A stretch of 64,000 nucleotides of DNA from JACDER01 sp036394915 (GCA_036394915.1 DASWEE010000144.1:33210-97209), one strand, 5' to 3'; positions 41,413 to 49,309 are shown, numbered from the stretch's first letter. The notes: a model not told the origin generated them from the sequence alone. Made by a program: numbers and translations.

Positions 41413-41559
41413 CGCGTTCCTGAGACCCCGCTGCCGGTGCGGGGCCGGAGGGGATAGTGCTTTGCACAGACCCGGAGAGCACCGTGCCGGCAGCGGGGTC
41501 AGGCGGCGGCGGAGCCGGGCTTCGCCCGGCGGTAGCCGTCGCCGATCAGGGGCGTGAGG
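41413..41559 (+). repeat. 147-bp structured repeat, copy 3 (intergenic)
   Basis: Fills almost the whole gap between the PAS-like gene start (41396) and the corA stop (41560). Arms GACCCCGCTGCCGG and CCGGCAGCGGGGTC, inner GTGC-TTT-GCAC, second hairpin GCCGGGC-TTC-GCCCGGC. In the frame used in copies 1 and 2, a TGA stands right after CGCGTTCC, as expected for a copy not under coding constraint. Its right end runs directly into the CTAG that forms the corA stop. Confidence 0.9.
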
Positions 41560-42474
41560 CTAGATCCAGCGCTTGCGGCGGAAGTACCACAGCTGGAAAG
41601 CGGTCGTGACGATGATCAGGAACCAGGACCACGGATAGCCCCAGACGCCGAAGCGGGTGATCTCGGGGATGTGGCGGAAGTTCTGGCCGTAGAGCCCGAC
41701 GATGAAGGTCGGGACGAGCAGCAGCGACGCCACTACGGTGAGCCGCTTCATCACCTCGTTCTGGTCGTTGGCGACCTTCGCCAGGTAGTAATCGCGGACG
41801 CTGCCGAGCAGGTCGCGTGAGTAGTCCATCCCTTCGCTTGCCCGTAGCGCCTTGTCGTAGGCGTTCCCGAACGCGATCTCGACGTTCTTCGTGAAGAGCG
41901 TGCCCGTGTCGACGTCGACACGGTCGTCGACGACCTCGCGGATCGCGTCCCGCGTCGGGGAGAGCGTTCGCCGGATGTGGAGCATGTCGTGCCGGAGATC
42001 GGCAATCCGCCGCCGGATCTGCTGCGGCTTCCAGTCCTCGATGTGGTCGTCGAGCTCCTCGATCTCGTCGTTGAAAGCGTCGATCAAGTCAAGGTAGTCC
42101 TCGACGACCCAGTCGACGAGCCGGTAGACGACCATGCCGGAATCGTCCGTGTCGCGAATCGACGCCTTGCAGCGCTCGATCTCGAACGGCTCTCCCTTCT
42201 CAGGTGTCTTCCGCACCGTGACCACCGCGTCCTTGGTCACGACAAGGTCGATCTCCTGGTAGTAGACGCGGTCCTCCTCTTCGACCGCGACCGCGACGAG
42301 CAGGATCCCGAAGACGTACTCGCCCTGCCCCTCGAGCCGCGGGCGCGGCTCGTCCTCGTGCCTCGCCGGCTGCATCAGCAGCTTGAGCGCGCCCTCGTGA
42401 ATCGACTCGGGCAGAGCGTCGTGGAGCTCCTTCTCGCTCGGATCGAGAAGGTCGATCCAGTTCACTCCCGGCAT
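41560..42474 (-). CDS. corA: CorA-type magnesium/cobalt transporter
   Basis: 304 residues. Long cytoplasmic funnel domain (GEYVFGILLVAVAVEEED, DLVVTKDAVVTVRKTP, LRHDMLHIRRTLSPTRDAIR) and two C-terminal spans (RLTVVASLLLVPTFIVGLYG and WSWFLIIVTTAFQLWYF). The selectivity motif usually YGMN is YGQN here (GLYGQNF). Ends with basic RRKRWI. Start ATG begins MPGVNWIDLLDP. Confidence 0.9.
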   Translation of the reverse strand: MPGVNWIDLLDPSEKELHDALPESIHEGALKLLMQPARHEDEPRPRLEGQGEYVFGILLVAVAVEEEDRVYYQEIDLVVTKDAVVTVRKTPEKGEPFEIERCKASIRDTDDSGMVVYRLVDWVVEDYLDLIDAFNDEIEELDDHIEDWKPQQIRRRIADLRHDMLHIRRTLSPTRDAIREVVDDRVDVDTGTLFTKNVEIAFGNAYDKALRASEGMDYSRDLLGSVRDYYLAKVANDQNEVMKRLTVVASLLLVPTFIVGLYGQNFRHIPEITRFGVWGYPWSWFLIIVTTAFQLWYFRRKRWI

Positions 42475-42483
42475 GGGGCGAGA

Positions 42484-42538
42484 CTAGCGTTGGCCTCGGC
42501 TGGCGCTAGCCGTCGCCGGTCAGGGACGGCTGGGCTAG
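42484..42538. repeat. Short derivative of the structured repeat at the trxB stop
   Basis: CTAG-bounded 55-bp segment between trxB and corA. Its 3' part, GGCGCTAGCCGTCGCCGG then TCAGGGACG, closely matches the tail of copy 3 (41530-41554); its 5' part (AGCGTTGGCCTCGG) resembles the left end CGCGTTCCTCGG. It may be an internally deleted copy. The trxB stop (42535-42537) is part of its terminal CTAG. Confidence 0.55.
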
Positions 42539-43506
42539 ACCGAGCGGGGGGCGGCGAGGGCCGTGTGCTCGTGGCCCTCGAGCGCGGCGAGGTACCGCTC
42601 CGCGTCGAGTGCGGCCATACAGCCCGACCCGGCTGCCGTCACAGCCTGCCGGTACTTGTGATCCTGGACGTCTCCGGCGGCGAACACACCGGGGACGTTC
42701 GTCTCGGTCGAGCCGGGCTTCGCGACCAGATAGCCCGCCTCGTCGTGGGCGAGCTGGTCGAGGAAGAGCTTCGTGTTCGGGTCGTGGCCGATCGCGACGA
42801 ACACGGCGTCGGCCTCCACGTTCCAGTTCTTGTCCGAGACGGTCGAGTCGAGCCGCACGCCGCTCATCTTCTCCTCGCCGAGCACCTCGCCGACGACAGC
42901 ATTCGTGACGAACTCGATCTTCTCGTTCCCGCGCGCGCGGTCGAGCATGATCGGCGAGGCGCGGAACTCGTCGCGGCGGTGGACGATCGTCACCTTGTCG
43001 GCGAACTTCGCCAGGAAGATCGCCTCCTCCATCGCCGAGTCGCCGCCGCCGACGACGATCACGTCGCTCTCCCGCCAGAAGGCCGCGTCGCAGACCGCAC
43101 AGTACGACACCCCCTTGCCCTGCAGCCGCAGCTCGGACTTGAGCCCGATCTGCCTGGCCGTCGCTCCGGTCGCGACGATCACGGTCTCGGCGCGGTGCTC
43201 GTCGTCGCCGACGAAGACGGAGAACGGGCGCTCGGAGAAGTCGACCCGCGTGACGTCGTCGGTGATGAACTCGGCGCCGAAGCGCTCGGACTGGCGGCGG
43301 AACTCGGCCATCATCTCGGGCCCGAGCACGCCGTCGGGATAGCCGGGGTAGTTCTCGACGTCGCTCGTGATCATCAGCTGCCCGCCCCAGGCGAACCCCT
43401 CGATCACGAGCGGATCCAGGTTGGCGCGCGCGCTGTAGAGCGCAGCCGTATAGCCGGCGGGTCCACCGCCGATCACGATCAGTTTGCGGACGTCGTTTCC
43501 GTTCAT
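42535..43506 (-). CDS. trxB: Thioredoxin reductase
   Basis: NADPH-dependent flavoenzyme reducing thioredoxin. 323 residues: FAD fold KLIVIGGGPAGYTAALYSAR, VIVATGATARQIG, redox-active CAVCDAA (CxxC), NADPH fold VIVVGGGDSAMEEAIFLA with HRRDEFRAS, and C-terminal VPGVFAAGDVQDHKYRQAVTA. ATG at 43506 chosen over longer frames because MNGNDVRKLIVIGGG is the conserved start. trxA is not adjacent. Confidence 0.96.
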   Translation of the reverse strand: MNGNDVRKLIVIGGGPAGYTAALYSARANLDPLVIEGFAWGGQLMITSDVENYPGYPDGVLGPEMMAEFRRQSERFGAEFITDDVTRVDFSERPFSVFVGDDEHRAETVIVATGATARQIGLKSELRLQGKGVSYCAVCDAAFWRESDVIVVGGGDSAMEEAIFLAKFADKVTIVHRRDEFRASPIMLDRARGNEKIEFVTNAVVGEVLGEEKMSGVRLDSTVSDKNWNVEADAVFVAIGHDPNTKLFLDQLAHDEAGYLVAKPGSTETNVPGVFAAGDVQDHKYRQAVTAAGSGCMAALDAERYLAALEGHEHTALAAPRSV

Positions 43507-43644
43507 AGCTCCTACGCTAATAAACGAGCCGGATGGGTGCTGTGTTCCCACGGTACTAGCCGGTGCGCGACCGTGAAGAAGTCGTACCGCACGTATGCAT
43601 AAAATCGAACATTCTGTGGTAGAGGGATTGCGCGAAAGGGGCGA
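43507..43644. promoter_or_regulatory. Divergent intergenic region trxB / baeRF gene
   Basis: 138 nt between divergent starts; both promoters must lie here. An AT-rich string TATGCATAAAAT at about 43595-43606 is a plausible -10 region for the rightward gene, which has GAAAGGGG ahead of its ATG. No clear operator. Confidence 0.35.
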
Positions 43645-44778
43645 ATGGCGGGAACCGTAAGCTGGGACAGCCTGCGAGAGCTGGCGAGCTTCCAAGCCGA
43701 ACACGGCTGCGCAATCACCCTGTACGTCGATCTCGATCCGAGCATCGTTCCCACCGCGGGCGACGCGCACACGCGCGTCAACTCACTGCTCGACTCGGTC
43801 AAGGCCAACGGCCCGCGCTCGCTGACCCACGCGCAGCGCGAGGCGCTCAAGGCCGACATCGGGCGCATTCGCGGCTACTTCGACCAGGAGTTCAACCGCG
43901 ACGGGGCGCATGGGCTGGCGCTCTTCTGCGCGGGCCTCGACAACTTCTGGAATCCGCTCGCGCTGACGGACTCGGTGCCGGACGAGGTCAAGATCGGAAG
44001 GGCGTTCTACCTGGCGCCGCTCGTCCCGCTGGTCGGCCGCGGGGAGGGCGCGGTCGTCGCCTTCGTCGGCCGTGAGCAGGGGAAGGTCTATCGGCTGCAG
44101 GCCGGCCGCCTGCACGAGCTGGCTGACCTGTCGGAAAGACTGCCGGGACGACACGACCAGGGCGGGTGGTCTCAGGCGAACTACCAGCGGCACATCGAGT
44201 CGCTCCTGCTCGAGCATCTCCGCCGCGTGGCCGACGAGCTCGACCGGCAGGTGCGCAGGCTGCGCGGGCCGAGTGTCGTGATCGTCTCCTCGGACGAGAC
44301 CCGCGGCGAGCTGTCCGACATGCTGACGCCCGCGGTTCAGAAGGCCGTTGTCGGCTGGACGCAGGCGGAGGCCCACGCCTCGCCGAGCGAGCTGCTCGGG
44401 GTCGCGCGCCCCGTGCTGGAACGCTGGCGCGAGCAGGAGGAGCAAGCGGCGGTCGAGCGCTGGCGCGAGGAGGCCGGCCGTAACGGCCGCGCCGCCGCCG
44501 GCTGGGAGGAGACGCTGGAGGCCGCCTCCGATGCCCGCGTCGAGGTGCTGCTGTACGAGCTCGGCGCCGACCGCCCGGCCTGGGAGTGCCCCAAGTGCGG
44601 GCGCGCCTCGGTCAGCGCCGGCAACTGCCCGCTCGACGGAACCCGGATGGAGGAGCAGGAGCACGGCCTCGACGTCGCCGTCCACCAGACGCTCGGCCAC
44701 GGGGGAACGGTGTGGGCGCTGCGCCACCGGCAGGATCTCGAGCCGGTCGAGGGGATCGGCGCCCTCTTGCGTTTCTGA
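43645..44778 (+). CDS. Bacterial archaeo-eukaryotic release factor-like protein (baeRF family)
   Basis: 377 residues. Arrangement and the motif RHDQGGWSQANYQRHIE (about residues 170-186) match baeRF/Vms1-like proteins, where a GGQ-like glutamine-bearing loop is thought to act on peptidyl-tRNA or tRNA at the ribosome. The eRF1 domain 2/3-like core continues with VVIVSSDETRGELSDML and WREEAGRNGRAAAGW. The C-terminus has a zinc-ribbon-like CPKCGRASVSAGNCPLDG. Likely in ribosome rescue or hibernation; this is inference from the family. Confidence 0.78.
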   Translation: MAGTVSWDSLRELASFQAEHGCAITLYVDLDPSIVPTAGDAHTRVNSLLDSVKANGPRSLTHAQREALKADIGRIRGYFDQEFNRDGAHGLALFCAGLDNFWNPLALTDSVPDEVKIGRAFYLAPLVPLVGRGEGAVVAFVGREQGKVYRLQAGRLHELADLSERLPGRHDQGGWSQANYQRHIESLLLEHLRRVADELDRQVRRLRGPSVVIVSSDETRGELSDMLTPAVQKAVVGWTQAEAHASPSELLGVARPVLERWREQEEQAAVERWREEAGRNGRAAAGWEETLEAASDARVEVLLYELGADRPAWECPKCGRASVSAGNCPLDGTRMEEQEHGLDVAVHQTLGHGGTVWALRHRQDLEPVEGIGALLRF

Positions 44779-44802
44779 GCGCTCGAGCGACCGCCCGCCT
44801 GC

Positions 44803-44862
44803 GGGGCCACCAGCCTCCTCCCCACTGCGATCGTAATGCGAAAACTCGTACGGATGTGAGAC
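44803..44862 (-). repeat. 60-bp dispersed repeat, copy B
   Basis: Reverse-complement match of 25688-25747. Located between the baeRF gene and aconitase. Together with the hairpin at 44878 it fills most of this 152-nt gap. Confidence 0.65.
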
Positions 44863-44877
44863 GGGACCGTGCGGAAA

Positions 44878-44911
44878 GCGCGCCGGTGCGGGTGAGGCGT
44901 CGCCGGCGCGC
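44878..44911. promoter_or_regulatory. Hairpin in the aconitase leader
   Basis: GCGCGCCGG (44878-44886) and CCGGCGCGC (44903-44911), perfect 9-bp arms with a 16-nt loop, 19 nt before the aconitase ATG. Could end upstream transcription or control aconitase translation; no T-run. Confidence 0.5.
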
Positions 44912-44930
44912 GAGCCGTTAGGCTCTAGAC

Positions 44931-46880
44931 ATGGCCTCGTTGGCGCGCACGATCCTGGAAGAGCACCTCGTCCGAGGCGAGCTGACGCCCGGCACGGAGA
45001 TCGGGATCGAAGTCGATCAGACCTTGACCCAGGACACCACCGGGACGATGGCGATGATGCAGTTCGAGGAGTTCGGGGTCGATCGGGTCCAGGTCGAGAC
45101 CGCCGTCCAGTACGTGGACCACAACCTGCTCCAGATCGACTTCAAGAATCCGGACGACCACCGCTTTCTGCAGGCGATGGCCGCGCACTACGGCCTCTGG
45201 TTCTCGCGCCCGGGGAACGGCATCTGCCACTACGTGCACTGCGAGCGCTTCGCCAAGCCCGGGCAGACGCTGGTCGGCGCCGACAGCCACACCACTCAGT
45301 CGGGCTCCTGCGCGATGATCGCGATCGGCGCCGGGGGCCTCGATGCCGCCGTCTGCATGGCAGGCCATCCCTTCGAGCTGCCCTGCCCGATGATCGTCGG
45401 CGTCTTCCTCGACAACGAGCTCGAACGCCCCTGGATCCAGTCCAAGGACATCATCCTCGAGTTGCTGCGCCGCCGCGGAGTGCGGGGCGGCCGGGGGGCG
45501 ATCTTCGAGTTCACCGGACCCGGCACCGCTTCGCTCTCGTATACGGAGCGGGGGACGATCGCCAACATGATCGCCGAGCTCGGGGCGACCGGGGCGATCT
45601 TCCCCTCGGATGAGCGGACGCGCGAGTGGCTCGAGGAGCAGCAGCGCGAGGACGACTTCGTCGAGCTGCCAACCGGCGACACCGGCGACTTCGACGAGGA
45701 GGAGCACATCGACCTCGCACAGCTCGTTCCGCTCGTCGCCAAGCCGTCGAGCCCCGAGAACGTCGTCTCCGTCGAGGAGGTCGTCGGGACGCCGCTCGCC
45801 CAGGTCTGCATCGGCTCCTCGGTCAACTCCTCGTACGAGGATCTCGCCGTGGTCGGCTCCGTGCTTCGGGGGCAACGAATCTCCGAGCAGCTGATCTCCG
45901 CGACGGCGACGCCAGGCTCCCGGCAGATCCTCGACCAGATCACTCGCTCGGGCACCTACGTCGACCTGCTGATGGCCGGCGTGCGCATGCTCGAGCCCGC
46001 GTGCGGCCCCTGCGTCGGCATGGGGCAGGCGCCTCCGTCCGGGACGAACTCGCTCCGCACCTTCAATCGCAACTTCAAGGGGCGGACGGGCACGGCCGAC
46101 GACAGCGTCTATCTCTGCTCGCCCGCGATCGCTGCCGCGTCGATGCTGAACGGTGAGATCTCCGACCCGCGCGGGCTTCCGGACGTGGAGCTACCGGAAC
46201 GGCCGCGGGCGCGGCCCGAGGTCGTCCAGCTGCACATTCTCGCGCCCCCGCCGGAGGAGGAGGCGCGCTCGATCGAGATTCCGCGCAACCTCCCGAACAT
46301 CCATCCCCCGCCCGATCAGAAGCCTTTGCCGGACGCGCTTGAGCTGCGCGTCCTGATCGTCGCCCCCGACGACATCACGACCGGCGACCTCTCGCCCGAC
46401 GGCGCAACGGTGATGGCGTACCGCTCCAACGTGCCCGCGATCGCCGAGTTCACCTTCCAGCATCGCGACAAGGAGTTCCCGCGACGCGCGAGGGAGTGGG
46501 GCGGAGGCTTCATCGTCGCCGGCCACAACTACGGTCAGGGATCGAGCCGCGAGCACGCGGCGCTCGCGCCGGCTCAGCTGGGCGTGCGCGCGGTGATCGC
46601 GAAGAGCTTCGCCCGCATCCACCGCCGCAACCTGATCGCGCAGGGGATCGTGCCGCTCCTGTTCAAGGACGAGTCCGACTACGACAAGGCCAAGCTGGGA
46701 AAGACCTGGCGGATCTCGGAGCTGCACTCGATCGCCGACGGCAACGACGAGATCCCGTGCGAGATCGAGGGTGGGGAGCAGATCACGCTCACGCACGACT
46801 TCCTTCCGCGCGAGCGCGAGATCGTCGTCGCCGGCGGGCTGATCCGCTACCTGAAAGCGCAGGCCGCCGCCACGGCCTAG
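44931..46880 (+). CDS. Aconitate hydratase (650-residue type)
   Basis: Citrate/isocitrate isomerase of the TCA cycle, with a 4Fe-4S cluster. 649 residues, single chain with N-terminal three domains (DQTLTQDTTGTMAMMQFEEF, GADSHTTQSGSCAMIAIGAG) and the C-terminal swivel (GGGFIVAGHNYGQGSSREHAAL). Cluster Cys pair CGPCVG is present, but the first cluster Cys, normally in GSCTNSS, is Ser here (CIGSSVNSSYEDL); a Cys lies three residues earlier. The enzyme may hold the cluster differently or be altered in activity. Hairpin-containing leader upstream. Confidence 0.9.
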   Translation: MASLARTILEEHLVRGELTPGTEIGIEVDQTLTQDTTGTMAMMQFEEFGVDRVQVETAVQYVDHNLLQIDFKNPDDHRFLQAMAAHYGLWFSRPGNGICHYVHCERFAKPGQTLVGADSHTTQSGSCAMIAIGAGGLDAAVCMAGHPFELPCPMIVGVFLDNELERPWIQSKDIILELLRRRGVRGGRGAIFEFTGPGTASLSYTERGTIANMIAELGATGAIFPSDERTREWLEEQQREDDFVELPTGDTGDFDEEEHIDLAQLVPLVAKPSSPENVVSVEEVVGTPLAQVCIGSSVNSSYEDLAVVGSVLRGQRISEQLISATATPGSRQILDQITRSGTYVDLLMAGVRMLEPACGPCVGMGQAPPSGTNSLRTFNRNFKGRTGTADDSVYLCSPAIAAASMLNGEISDPRGLPDVELPERPRARPEVVQLHILAPPPEEEARSIEIPRNLPNIHPPPDQKPLPDALELRVLIVAPDDITTGDLSPDGATVMAYRSNVPAIAEFTFQHRDKEFPRRAREWGGGFIVAGHNYGQGSSREHAALAPAQLGVRAVIAKSFARIHRRNLIAQGIVPLLFKDESDYDKAKLGKTWRISELHSIADGNDEIPCEIEGGEQITLTHDFLPREREIVVAGGLIRYLKAQAAATA

Positions 46881-47914
46881 GCCGCGTCGAGCGCGCGCGG
46901 AAGCTCGCTCACCGTCTCGCCGGCCTCCAGCTCCTGCGAGTCGGTCGCCTGCTCGAGCTTCGTCTCGAAGCGGGTCAACCGCTTCTCGGCGTCGTCGAAC
47001 CGGTCACGCGCGTTCCCGAGGTGCTTGCCGACGAGGTCGAAGTCCTCGCGGAAGCGCCCGAAGTCCTTCTGCAGCTGGGCGCAGTACGCCATCACCTCGT
47101 GCGCGTGCTGCTCGATCTGGAGCCCCTTCAGCCCGAGCACGATCATCTGCAGGTAGGCCGTGAAGGTCGTCGGCGACACCGGCACCACCCGCCGCTCGTG
47201 CGCGTACTGGAGCAGCGCGCCGGTCTTGCCGCAGGCGAGCTCGTAGTAGATCGCCTCCGAGGGCAGGTACATGAACGCGAAGTCGAACGTGCCCTCGTCG
47301 GGGCGGATGTACTTGGACGAGATCGCGTCGATGTGAATCTTGACGTCGCGCGCGAACGCCTTCTCGGCCAGCTCGCGCGCGGCTGCGTCCTCGGCGTCGA
47401 CGAGCCGCTCGAAGTTGTCGAGCGGGAACTTGGCGTCGATCGGCGCGAGCTGCTTGTCGACGTGGATGACCGCGTCGACGCGCTCCCCGGTTCGGAACCC
47501 GTACTGGAGCGAGTACGCCTGCGGCGGCAGCCGGTCCGCGAGCAGGTTGCCGAGCAGCAACTCGCCGAAGCCGCCCCGGGCCTTCGGCGGCCGCAGCAGC
47601 TGCTGGAGCTGCCCGAGACCCTTGGCCTGCTCGGCCAGCTGCTCGGTCGCTCGCCCGACGTCGCCGAGCTGCTTGTGGATCGCGTTCGTCTGCTTCGACG
47701 CGTTCTCGAGCCGGCGGTCGACCTTCGTGTCGAGCTCGCCGAGCCGGCGATCCATCGTCTCGATCACGCCCTGGAGCCGCCGCTCGACCGTGGCATTCCT
47801 GCTCTCGAACTGTGCAGAGCTGTCCGAGCGGAGGGAGGCGAACGAGCGTGCGAGCCAGGCCGCGAGCGCCGCGAGCGCAAGGAACAAGAGGACGATGAGT
47901 ACGGCCACGAGCAT
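46877..47914 (-). CDS. rmuC: DNA recombination protein RmuC
   Basis: 345 residues. N-terminal membrane anchor (MLVAVLIVLLFLALAALAAW), coiled coil (about 30-110), then the RmuC core GFGELLLGNLLADRLPPQ, VDAVIHVDKQLAPIDAKFPLDNF (in parts), RPDEGTFDFAFMYLPSEAIYY and TFTAYLQMIVLGLKGLQIE. Limits sequence inversions; nuclease-like fold. Overlaps the aconitase end by 4 nt. Confidence 0.93.
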   Translation of the reverse strand: MLVAVLIVLLFLALAALAAWLARSFASLRSDSSAQFESRNATVERRLQGVIETMDRRLGELDTKVDRRLENASKQTNAIHKQLGDVGRATEQLAEQAKGLGQLQQLLRPPKARGGFGELLLGNLLADRLPPQAYSLQYGFRTGERVDAVIHVDKQLAPIDAKFPLDNFERLVDAEDAAARELAEKAFARDVKIHIDAISSKYIRPDEGTFDFAFMYLPSEAIYYELACGKTGALLQYAHERRVVPVSPTTFTAYLQMIVLGLKGLQIEQHAHEVMAYCAQLQKDFGRFREDFDLVGKHLGNARDRFDDAEKRLTRFETKLEQATDSQELEAGETVSELPRALDAA

Positions 47915-47971
47915 GGCCGCGGAACGCTAGCGACCGCCTCGGACGGCGCCCGTGTGCGGCGCAGCGAGGCG

Positions 47972-48045
47972 CTAGCTCGTTTCTGGGGCGTACCCGGAGG
48001 CCGGCTCCGCCGGCCGTGAGGGGACGCCGGCCAGGAACGAGCTAG
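47972..48045. repeat. 74-bp palindromic element related to the repeat tail
   Basis: Outer arms CTAGCTCGTTTCTGG and CCAGGAACGAGCTAG (14 of 15 paired) enclose GGCCGGC-TCC-GCCGGCC. The inner part (CGGAGGCCGGCTCCGCCGG, then CCGTGAGGGGACGCCGG) closely resembles 159-198 of repeat copy 1. The right arm's CTAG supplies the stop codon of the small minus-strand gene at 48042. May act as a terminator for it. Confidence 0.65.
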
Positions 48046-48233
48046 TCGCGTTCGGCGTGGTGCTCGGCTGCGCGCTCGCGCTCTTCCTGCGCCTTGGCCT
48101 CGGCCGCGGCGGCGCGCTCTTCGGCCGCACCTTCGGCCTCCTGGTGCGCGCCCTCGCGCCGGAGCTCCGGCTTGTCCGCGAGATCGCCGGCCGCCTTCTT
48201 CCCGCGCCCGAGCAGTTTGTCGAGGAATCCCAT
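48042..48233 (-). CDS. Small charged helical protein, stress-type
   Basis: 63 residues from ATG at 48233: MGFLDKLLGRGKKAAGDLAD, then a highly charged helix with EGAAEERAAAAEAKAQEERE and RAAEHHAERD. Resembles small CsbD-like/stress proteins of Actinomycetota by composition. The AT-rich stretch 48240-48280 upstream may hold its promoter, unusual in this GC-rich setting. Function unknown. Confidence 0.6.
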   Translation of the reverse strand: MGFLDKLLGRGKKAAGDLADKPELRREGAHQEAEGAAEERAAAAEAKAQEERERAAEHHAERD

Positions 48234-48282
48234 GCCCACCGTGTTACCAAAATGGGGGCAATGAAAACACCAATAAAAATGC

Positions 48283-48316
48283 CAAGTCCGGTCGACCCGA
48301 AGGCCGTCCGGACTTG
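48283..48316. promoter_or_regulatory. Inverted repeat between divergent genes
   Basis: CAAGTCCGG (48283-48291) and CCGGACTTG (48308-48316), perfect 9-bp arms with a 16-nt spacer. It lies between the divergent starts of the small helical protein and the membrane-anchored protein, beside an AT-rich stretch. Possible operator or hairpin. Confidence 0.5.
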
Positions 48317-48373
48317 ACGAAGGCACGATAGCACCACGCCTGCGGACGGTCAAGTCGCTAGCATCGCTCCGCT

Positions 48374-49180
48374 GTGGCGAAACGAAAAAAATCGCGGACC
48401 CCGGCTCCTCCCAAGCGAACCGGCGCCCGGCCTGCCGCGCCCAGCGGCGACGGTCAGGCCCGCCAGGTGCAGGCGCCGAAGGTCCGGACGGGCAAGCGCC
48501 GGACGCAGGCCGAGCAGGAGCGCCGCAGCCGGCTGATCCTGTACGGGCTCGCCCTCTCGGGAATCGTCGGGCTCGTGATCGCGCTCGTGGTCGTGTTCGC
48601 CTTCAGAGGTGGCGGCGGCGGGGGGCCCAGCACCGCGCACGACGACGGCCCGAACGTGGACTTCGCCAAGCTGATCGGCATCCGAACCGACAAGCCACCC
48701 TGGTCACCCGGGTACACCGGTCTTGACTCCCGCCTGAAGCCGCTCGGCCTCAGTCCGCTTGCCACCGAGGGCGAGGTGCTGCACATCCACGAGCACCTGG
48801 ACATCTTCGACAACGGCAAGCACGTGAAGGTGCCGGCCCTGATCGGGATCCCGGTCACGAAAGACAAGACGAAGGCGAAGTACTTCGTCCAGCTGCACAC
48901 GCACGACGACACCGGGATCATCCACCTGGAGTCGACGGAGGCCCACAGCTATTCGCTGGGCCAGTTCTTCGGCGTGTGGGGAGTCTTCCTGTCGAAGAAG
49001 TGCGTCGGCGGTCTTTGTGGGCCGATCAAGCAGCCGCTGAAGTTCTACATCGACGGTAAGCGTTTCCTCGGGAACCCGGTCAGGCTCGTGCTCGAGAACC
49101 ACCAGGAAATCGCGATCGTCTACGGCACGCCGCCCTCGCACATCCCCTCGAGCTTCGACTTCGCCGCCAACGGCCTGTAG
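48374..49180 (+). CDS. Membrane-anchored His-rich protein of unknown function
   Basis: 268 residues, GTG start. Basic cytoplasmic head (KKSRTPAPPKRTGARP), one membrane span (LILYGLALSGIVGLVIALVV, about 56-75), then an external domain with LHIHEHLDIFDNGKHVKVPA, VQLHTHDDTGIIHLESTEAH, YSLGQFFGVWG and a closing HQEIAIVYGTPPSHIPSSFD. Repeated HxH motifs suggest metal binding. The segment from YSLGQFF onward recurs in the shorter protein at 52918. No enzymatic family recognised. Confidence 0.7.
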   Translation: MAKRKKSRTPAPPKRTGARPAAPSGDGQARQVQAPKVRTGKRRTQAEQERRSRLILYGLALSGIVGLVIALVVVFAFRGGGGGGPSTAHDDGPNVDFAKLIGIRTDKPPWSPGYTGLDSRLKPLGLSPLATEGEVLHIHEHLDIFDNGKHVKVPALIGIPVTKDKTKAKYFVQLHTHDDTGIIHLESTEAHSYSLGQFFGVWGVFLSKKCVGGLCGPIKQPLKFYIDGKRFLGNPVRLVLENHQEIAIVYGTPPSHIPSSFDFAANGL

Positions 49181-49196
49181 GGCTATCCTCCGCCCC

Positions 49197-49285
49197 GCCG
49201 GGGTGGCGAAACTGGCGATACGCGCCTGGCTTAAAACCAGGTGTCCCCTTCTGGGGGCGTGAGGGTTCGACTCCCTCCCCCGGCA
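49197..49285 (+). tRNA. tRNA-Leu (UAA)
   Basis: Acceptor GCCGGGG pairs with CCCCGGC, anticodon arm CCTGG-cTTAAAa-CCAGG gives anticodon UAA, long class II variable arm (GTCCCC...GGGGGC), T arm GAGGG-TTCGACT-CCCTC, discriminator A. CCA is not encoded. Reads UUA, a rare codon at this base composition. Its 3' half is duplicated at 50871-50927. Confidence 0.95.
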
Positions 49286-49286
49286 C
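49230..49286 (+). mobile_element. Attachment site (att) within tRNA-Leu
   Basis: 57 bp from the anticodon loop to one base past the tRNA 3' end, identical to 50871-50927. This is the usual core of tyrosine-integrase attachment at a tRNA gene. The 1.6 kb between the copies is what remains of an integrated element. Confidence 0.85.
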
Positions 49287-49309
49287 AAGAACCTTCGGGC
49301 CTAGCCGAG

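Noticed and set aside
41413..41559. Copy 3 as part of a coding gene
   Set aside because: It lies between divergent boundaries of two minus-strand genes and has a stop at the left end in the frame used elsewhere.
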